A stretch of 64,000 nt of DNA from Mycobacterium sp. URHB0044 (lineage in GTDB: Bacteria > Actinomycetota > Actinomycetes > Mycobacteriales > Mycobacteriaceae). The notes beneath the pieces were generated by a model. It worked only from the letters and a program-made list of their open reading frames with translations, ran no database searches and was not told the origin of the DNA. The number at the start of each line of letters is the position of its first letter. Position 1 is the first letter of the stretch. The position numbers and the translations under genes were made by a program. The DNA lies in the NCBI RefSeq assembly GCF_000620625.1, contig NZ_JIAW01000003.1, forward strand, positions 310,001 through 374,000, in the 5' to 3' direction. Below, piece after piece: positions 59,223-64,000 of this stretch.

Positions 59223-59654
59223 GTGTCACAGGAGACCGCTCAGCACTCACCCGCGCTCGCCGCATCGCAGTCGTCGTGGCGGTGCGTGCAGGCCCACGAC
59301 CGCGAGGGCTGGCTGGCGTTGATGGCCGACGAGGTCGTCGTCGAGGATCCGATCGGACCGTCGGTGACCAACCCCGACGGCACCGGTGTGCGCGGCAAGG
59401 AGGCCCTCGCCGCGTTCTACGACGCGAACATCTCCGCCAACCAACTCCGGATCACCTGTGAGGAGACGTTTCCCTCCAGCTCCCCCGACGAGGTGGCCCA
59501 TATTCTGGTGCTGCGCAGCAAGTTCGAGGGCGGCTTCACCAGCACCGTGCGCGGCGTGTTCACCTACCGCGTCAACGAGGCCGGTCTGATCGCCAACATG
59601 CGGGGCTACTGGAACATGGACGTGATGCAGTTCGGCCAGGAGGGCCAAAGCTGA
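59223..59654 (+). CDS. Ketosteroid isomerase-like SnoaL-fold protein (Rv0760c-type)
   Basis: 143 residues from GTG 59223, seven bases after AAAGGAG. NTF2 fold: CVQAHDREGWLALMADEVVV, EDPIGPSVTNPDGTGVRGKE, VLRSKFEGGFTSTVRGVFTY, ANMRGYWNMDVM. Acidic Asp in VEDPIGPS and one near the end fit the general-acid/base sites of ketosteroid isomerases. The orthologue Rv0760c has a solved structure showing a steroid-size pocket. It would move a double bond in a delta-5-3-ketosteroid-like product. The strong AGGAGG near its end is the ribosome site of the next gene. Confidence 0.92.
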   Translation: MSQETAQHSPALAASQSSWRCVQAHDREGWLALMADEVVVEDPIGPSVTNPDGTGVRGKEALAAFYDANISANQLRITCEETFPSSSPDEVAHILVLRSKFEGGFTSTVRGVFTYRVNEAGLIANMRGYWNMDVMQFGQEGQS

Positions 59655-60520
59655 CCATCGACGGGCCGCTGGCCGGCCGCGGCGCCGTCGTGGTCGGTGG
59701 TTCCCGCGGCATCGGGCTCGCGGTCGCCGAACTGTTGACCGCCCTCGGTGCCGGCGTGGTGGTCAACGGCCGAGACTTCGACGCCGTGTCGGAGGCCGTG
59801 GAACGCATCGGCGGGCGGGCGAGCGCGTTCGCCGGGTCGCCAGCCGATCCGGACACCGCCGACGCGCTGATCGACTTCTGCGTCGACGAATTCGGTGGCA
59901 TCGACATCCTCGTCAACTGCGCGGGCACGGCCGAGCCTGCCGGTTCGTCGATCCTGACCGTCACCTCCGCGCAGTTCCACGAGCTGCTCGACGCGCATCT
60001 CGGCACGGTGTTCGAGACGTGCCGCGCGGCGGCGCCGAAGATGGTGGCGCGCGGCGGCGGTGCGATCGTCAACACCAGCTCGTTCGCGTTCCTGGGCGAC
60101 TACGGCGGCACCGGGTACCCGGCGGGCAAGGGCGCCGTCAACGGCCTGACGCTGGCGATCGCCGCCGAGCTCAAGGCCTTTGGGGTGCGCGCGAACGTGG
60201 TGTGCCCAGGTGCGAAGACCCGACTGTCCACCGGTGCGGAGTACGAAGCTCACATCGCCGAGCTGAATCGCCGTGGGCTACTCGACGACGTCAGCATGCA
60301 GGGTGCGCTCGACGCCGCGCCGCCCGAGTACGCCGCACCGACGTACGCCTATCTGGTCAGCGACCTCGCCAAGGACGTCACCGGCCAGATCTTCATCGCC
60401 GCAGGCGGTTTCGTCGGCCGCTTCGACCGTCAGACTCCGAGCATCGTCGCGTACCGGGACCACCACGGCTCACCGCCGTGGTCGATCGAGGATCTCGACG
60501 GGTTCGTCGACGCGGGTTAG
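59651..60520 (+). CDS. Short-chain dehydrogenase/reductase with CTG start
   Basis: 289 residues. No ATG, GTG or TTG lies upstream in frame before the fold begins: the first strand reads GRGAVVVGGSRGIGLAVAEL, and GTG 59690 would cut it off. CTG 59651 is preceded at seven bases by AGGAGG (59638-59643) and overlaps the KSI stop by four bases (CTGA), so it is taken as the start. NCAGTAEPAG, Ser in NTSSFAFLGDYGG, Tyr/Lys in GYPAGKGAVNG are the catalytic parts. Likely oxidises a hydroxy-steroid or beta-hydroxyacyl substrate. C-terminus extended by ~30 residues (PPWSIEDLDGFVD). Confidence 0.85.
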   Translation: MTIDGPLAGRGAVVVGGSRGIGLAVAELLTALGAGVVVNGRDFDAVSEAVERIGGRASAFAGSPADPDTADALIDFCVDEFGGIDILVNCAGTAEPAGSSILTVTSAQFHELLDAHLGTVFETCRAAAPKMVARGGGAIVNTSSFAFLGDYGGTGYPAGKGAVNGLTLAIAAELKAFGVRANVVCPGAKTRLSTGAEYEAHIAELNRRGLLDDVSMQGALDAAPPEYAAPTYAYLVSDLAKDVTGQIFIAAGGFVGRFDRQTPSIVAYRDHHGSPPWSIEDLDGFVDAG

Positions 60521-60530
60521 CGCAGGTCCG

Positions 60531-60845
60531 CTAGCACCCCAAGAATCGGCAGGTTGCGTTGGTGTCCTCGCCAGCGACTAGGCGCCAGTTGCCGCCACGG
60601 CCGCCGTCTTCGACTTTGAGTCCAACGATCTGCGGCGGATATCCGCGCACCGGGGCGTAGAAGTTGTGGCAGACCGTCCAGTCCCAGTCCACTTCTACGA
60701 AACCTCCGGGGACTGGCTGGCCCGGGCACCAGGTACCCGACGTGGGGTCTGCTTGGGCGATGCCGGCGCCCAGCCCCAACGAGGCCAGACTCATCCCGCC
60801 CGACACCAGCGCCGCTCCGGCCAGTACTGCGATTCGTCGCATCAT
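60531..60845 (-). CDS. Small secreted mycobacterial protein
   Basis: 104 residues from ATG 60845 (a second ATG follows directly). Signal peptide RRIAVLAGAALVSGGMSLAS with cleavage near AQADP. The mature ~70 residues carry four cysteines (WCPGQPVPGG, WTVCHNFY, ATCRFLGC), which suggest two disulfides; WCPGQ-P and the CHNF pattern recur in small exported mycobacterial proteins of unknown role. Monocistronic. Convergent with the SDR, ten bases between stops. Confidence 0.8.
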   Translation of the reverse strand: MMRRIAVLAGAALVSGGMSLASLGLGAGIAQADPTSGTWCPGQPVPGGFVEVDWDWTVCHNFYAPVRGYPPQIVGLKVEDGGRGGNWRLVAGEDTNATCRFLGC

Positions 60846-60919
60846 GTTGATTCAGCTCTCTGGTGGTCGGTGATATGTGACAACAAGAGAGTGCATCCGA
60901 CCGCTTGGGAAATTCTTGA

Positions 60920-61027
60920 CGTGCAGAACTCGCGAGGATTGCGCCGAGATCTGCGTACGCGTCGTGCTTCGGCCCCGCGCAACGACGCTCACGCAGAAAT
61001 CGGCGTGGATTACGCGAGTTCTGCACG
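60920..61027. terminator. Large two-tier hairpin between glycosyltransferase and secreted-protein genes
   Basis: Outer arms 60921-60956 and 60991-61026 pair in three parts (GTGCAGAACTCGCG perfect, then a mismatched stretch, then CGCCGA and TCTGCGT). Inner arms GCGTCGT (60959-60965) and ACGACGC (60982-60988) pair as well. It starts nine bases beyond the stop of the minus-strand glycosyltransferase, so it is well placed to end that transcript; there is no U-run. Its length, over 100 bases, is far more than needed for a terminator. Confidence 0.65.
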
Positions 61028-61035
61028 AGTGTCGT

Positions 61036-62913
61036 CTAACGCGGCGCCGTCAGGTCGTAGATCGTCGCGGCGCCCACCACGATCGGCGTGAAGTGCATCT
61101 GCACCCACTGCTGGATCTTCCCGCTGACGAGCAGGTGCTGGCCGACGCGATAGTCCGTGCGATGGTCGCCCGTCATCGTGATGAAGTAGTGGATGCGGTG
61201 TGCGGCGACGAGCTGCTCGAACTGCTTGCGTGACGGCGCCGGGTCGGAGCCGTTGAAGCCGCCGACCGGCATCACCGGATCTTGCGTCGCCAGTTGATAA
61301 CCCGCGGCGCACGTGGATCCGACCGTCGCCGCGACCCAGGTGAAGTGACCGGCATTCACCTCGAGACGGTCCACCACTGCGACGGGTGGCGCGACCGCCT
61401 TCAGGAGGCCGCAGCTACCCGCCTCGATTGTGGACCCATCGGTCTCGGACTGCTTGAACGCCGCCGTGGCCAGCAACGCAGCGGTCGACGTCGTCACCGG
61501 ACCGGCGGCGGGCAATGCCCCGGGCGCGCGATGCGACACCGTCGTCAACGCGTATGCCGCCGGCCCTGCCAACCCCAGCACCACCGCGGCGGTCAGTACG
61601 ACCGCGTGGACGTCGCGCCGCCGTGTCCACGGTGCATCGACCCGCATCAGCCACGCCAGCAGCACGGCGACGGACGCCACCACGATCCACCGCAGCCCCG
61701 GGTAGTAGCGCGGGAAGTGCTGCAGGATCGCGTATCCCGTCACCGCGGTGGCCGCCCCCGCCGCAGCCAGCGTCGCCTGCGCCCACAATCGGCCGCGTCG
61801 CTGCCAGCACACCGCGACTCCAATGCCGACTAGCGCCGCGATGGGCGGACCGAGTATCGCGGTGTAGTACGGGTGGAAGATGCCGGCCATGAAGCTCAGC
61901 ACCACTGCGGCGGCGATCAGCCACAATCCCCACGCCAGCACCGACGCCCGCCGGACGTCACGGCGCGGCGCACGCCATCGCCAGGCAAGCAACGCGATCA
62001 AGAACACGACGGCAGCCGGTAGCAGCCACGCGATCTGGCCGATCTGCGCCGCCTGGAACAACCGCCCGGCACCCGGCCCGCCGAAACCGTGGGCGACCTT
62101 CGCCGACGGCCCGAGCGGCATGCCCACGCTACCCACCTCGTGCCCGTTGAGCCTGCCGAAGCCGTTGTAGCCGAACGTCAGTTCCAGCTCCGAATTGTGT
62201 TGGGAGCCACCGATCCACGGCCGGTCGTCGGCCGGCCACAGCTGCACCAACGCCACCCACCAGCCGCCGGCCAGCACCGCCGCGACGAGCGCGAGACCGA
62301 CCTGCCACGTCCGGCGCAGCCAGGTCGGTGGGCCGGCGATCAGGTATGGGACGAACAACGCGGGCAGCATCAGGACCACCACCAGTTGCTTGGTCAGATA
62401 CCCACAGCCGACCAGCACGCCGCACAACACCAGCCAGCGGGTGCGCCCGTCGTCGACCGTGCGCAGGGCCGCCCACAGCGCAGCCGTCAGCAAGAGCACC
62501 AGCAGTGCGTCCGGATTGTTGTGCCGGAAGATGGCCACCACCACCGGAGTGAGCGCGAATACCACGCCCGCGATCAGACCCGCCGCGTCGCCGAACCTGC
62601 GGCGCACGGTGTCCCACATCAACGCCACGCTCGCCACGCCCGCCAGCGCCTGCGGCACCAGGAGGCTCCACGAGTTGAGCCCGAACAGCCGCACCGACAA
62701 CGCCATCGGCCACAGTGACATCGGCGGCTTGTCGACGGTGATGGAGTTGGCCGCATCCGACGATCCGAACAGGAAGGCCTTCCACGATTGCGAACCAGCT
62801 TGGGCGGCAGCCGAATAGAAGACGTTGGCCCAGCCCTGCATACTGAGGTCCCACATATACAACACCGCGCTGCCGATGAGCAGCGCGGCGAGGGCCCAAC
62901 GGGTGCGGGTCAC
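61036..62913 (-). CDS. ArnT/PMT-like polyprenyl-phosphate-sugar glycosyltransferase, GT39/GT83-type membrane protein
   Basis: 625 residues from GTG 62913, overlapping the GT2-GtrA stop (GTGA). First helix WALAALLIGSAVLYMWDLSM, then the loop SITVDKPPMSLWPMALSVRL, whose Asp/Lys-Pro-Pro motif is the catalytic first loop of ArnT-like and protein-mannosyl enzymes; ~11 more helices. The C-terminal ~150 residues are soluble and outside (ADDRPW and GQHLLVSGKIQQWVQ). It moves a sugar from a polyprenyl carrier onto an envelope acceptor. The partner upstream makes the lipid-linked sugar. Confidence 0.9.
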   Translation of the reverse strand: MTRTRWALAALLIGSAVLYMWDLSMQGWANVFYSAAAQAGSQSWKAFLFGSSDAANSITVDKPPMSLWPMALSVRLFGLNSWSLLVPQALAGVASVALMWDTVRRRFGDAAGLIAGVVFALTPVVVAIFRHNNPDALLVLLLTAALWAALRTVDDGRTRWLVLCGVLVGCGYLTKQLVVVLMLPALFVPYLIAGPPTWLRRTWQVGLALVAAVLAGGWWVALVQLWPADDRPWIGGSQHNSELELTFGYNGFGRLNGHEVGSVGMPLGPSAKVAHGFGGPGAGRLFQAAQIGQIAWLLPAAVVFLIALLAWRWRAPRRDVRRASVLAWGLWLIAAAVVLSFMAGIFHPYYTAILGPPIAALVGIGVAVCWQRRGRLWAQATLAAAGAATAVTGYAILQHFPRYYPGLRWIVVASVAVLLAWLMRVDAPWTRRRDVHAVVLTAAVVLGLAGPAAYALTTVSHRAPGALPAAGPVTTSTAALLATAAFKQSETDGSTIEAGSCGLLKAVAPPVAVVDRLEVNAGHFTWVAATVGSTCAAGYQLATQDPVMPVGGFNGSDPAPSRKQFEQLVAAHRIHYFITMTGDHRTDYRVGQHLLVSGKIQQWVQMHFTPIVVGAATIYDLTAPR

Positions 62914-64000
62914 ATGCGGTGCACGCCGAACACCCGCCGCAACGCGACGAACCGGACCATCGTGGCGACCAGGTTGGCGACCACGAGAACGGACAACTCC
63001 ACGACCTTGCCGACCGTCGGGTCGAAGCGGTGCAGGACGTACAGCGAGCCGCTGGTGATGGCCAGCCCGAACGCGAAGACGACGAGGCCGTGCATTTGAT
63101 GGCGGGCGGCACCGCCGCGGCCGCGGATGCCGAACGTGAACGCCCGGTTGGCTGCGGTGTTGGCGACGGCGGTGAGCAGCAGCGCGGTCAGGTTGGCGGC
63201 CTGTGCACCCATCGTCGAGTGCAACATCAGATACAGCAGGGCGTAGGCCAATGTGCTTGCGATACCGACGATTCCGAACCGAACCAATTGCCCGACCATG
63301 CCGTGGGGAACGCCCGGCACCAAGGGCTCGCGGCCGAGACTGGCCTGCAGTTCGCGCACCGGAAGCGCCCCGGTGGCCAGCGCCCGGCCCACCCGCCAGC
63401 AACCCTTGAGGTCGTTGACCGCCGTGCGCAGCACGTCGACCCGGGAATCGGGGTCGTCGATCCAGTCGACCGGCACCTCGTGGATCCGCAGCCCAGCGCG
63501 CTCGGCGATGACCAGCAGTTCGGTGTCGAAGAACCAACCGGTGTCGGCGACGAGGGGCAGCAATCGCCGTGCCACGTCGGCGCGCACCGCCTTGAACCCA
63601 CACTGGGCATCCGAGAACCGTGCACCCAGTGCGCCGCGCAGGATCAGATTGTAACTGCGCGAAACGAATTCGCGCTTGGGCCCACGGACCACCCGCGACG
63701 ACGCCGAGAGGCGTGACCCAATGGCCACATCAGAATGACCCGAGATCAGGGGCGCCACCAACGGCATCAGCGCGGTCAGGTCGGTGGACAGGTCGACGTC
63801 CATGTAGGCCACCACCGTCGCGGTCGACGACATCCACGCCGCGTGCAGAGCGCCGCCGCGGCCCTTGCGGTCGAGATGAATGACCTCGACGTCGGGCAGT
63901 TCGCGGGCCAGCTGCCGCGCCACCGCGAGCGTGCCGTCGGTGCTGGCGTTGTCGGCCACCGTGATCCGGGCCGGATACGGCACCTCGGTGGCCAGGAAGT
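62910..64000 (-). CDS. GT2 glycosyltransferase fused to a GtrA-like membrane domain (partial; start beyond window)
   Basis: The 3' ~363 codons are visible; the frame is open at the window edge. The N-terminal GT2 (DPM1-like) domain shows ITVADNASTDGT, the DxD-type YMDVDLSTDL, and GSRLSASSRVV. The second half has four GtrA-like helices: QLVRFGIVGIASTLAYALLY, LTALLLTAVANTAANRAFTF and following. It makes a polyprenyl-phospho sugar and probably flips it across the membrane. Four-base overlap with the ArnT-like gene indicates a two-gene pathway: synthesis/flipping then transfer. Confidence 0.9.
   Translation of the reverse strand, partial: FLATEVPYPARITVADNASTDGTLAVARQLARELPDVEVIHLDRKGRGGALHAAWMSSTATVVAYMDVDLSTDLTALMPLVAPLISGHSDVAIGSRLSASSRVVRGPKREFVSRSYNLILRGALGARFSDAQCGFKAVRADVARRLLPLVADTGWFFDTELLVIAERAGLRIHEVPVDWIDDPDSRVDVLRTAVNDLKGCWRVGRALATGALPVRELQASLGREPLVPGVPHGMVGQLVRFGIVGIASTLAYALLYLMLHSTMGAQAANLTALLLTAVANTAANRAFTFGIRGRGGAARHQMHGLVVFAFGLAITSGSLYVLHRFDPTVGKVVELSVLVVANLVATMVRFVALRRVFGVHRM

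Noticed and set aside
59690..60520. GTG 59690 as start of the last SDR
   Set aside because: It would delete the first beta strand of the nucleotide-binding fold and leaves a perfect AGGAGG unused upstream.

Overview
The window comes from a GC-rich mycobacterium, most likely a fast-growing, non-tuberculous one (Mycolicibacterium type). From memory, gene order and protein lengths follow the M. tuberculosis segment Rv0809 to Rv0760c: purM, purF, purL, glyoxalase, pepC, DyP, encapsulin, purQ/purS, FAD dehydrogenase, MFS pump, ptrB, purC, cyp126, purB, TetR/esterase, purD, aldA, cyp123, cyp51, adhB. Three things argue against a tubercle bacillus: an intact single-frame oligopeptidase B, a RelZ-type (p)ppGpp synthetase, and an inserted aromatic-ring degradation cluster. 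Coding density is very high. Stop/start overlaps (ATGA, GTGA, TGATG) are everywhere, and no gene-free stretch exceeds 300 bases.

Layout. 1-16814: purM (cut by the window edge), purF and purL on the minus strand, interleaved with small enzymes and membrane proteins, an orphan MCE protein, an antiporter, an M18 aminopeptidase, and a DyP peroxidase-encapsulin nanocompartment operon. 16815-22793: an accessory cluster of P450, ferredoxin, TetR, extradiol dioxygenase, FAH-family hydrolase and flavin hydroxylase. Three copies of one 14-bp near-palindrome tie it together as a regulon. 22760-33744: purQ, purS, purC and intact ptrB among housekeeping enzymes and a drug-type exporter. 33775-41882: a membrane protein; a DUF559/AbiEi-like nuclease gene framed by two 52-bp hairpin repeats; cyp126-purB; relZ; an amino-acid permease; a TetR. 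41980-50901: esterase, purD, a CYP125-like P450 with its TetR, and a minus-strand operon (unknown protein, carboxymuconolactone decarboxylase-like, dehydrogenase, SDR, aldehyde dehydrogenase). 51100-60520: a plus-strand TetR-cyp123-SDR-cyp51-ferredoxin-NTF2-adhB-OYE-KSI-SDR operon for sterol or other lipid-like substrates. 60531-64000: a small secreted protein and two cell-envelope glycosyltransferases, one cut by the window end.

How the genes work together. Eight de novo purine genes (purM, F, L, Q, S, C, B, D) all lie on the minus strand but are scattered among unrelated genes. Five P450s, two 3Fe-4S-type ferredoxins and five TetR regulators mark the region as oxidative catabolism. Two TetR regulators have convincing shared operators: TGAYGATWTCGTCA for the aromatic cluster, and GGACA-N2-TGTCC in the aldA/cyp123-cyp51 divergent region. 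Further points of interest are a CTG start with a perfect ribosome-binding site, a 25-codon hidden gene coupled to the OYE gene, and several long intergenic hairpins.
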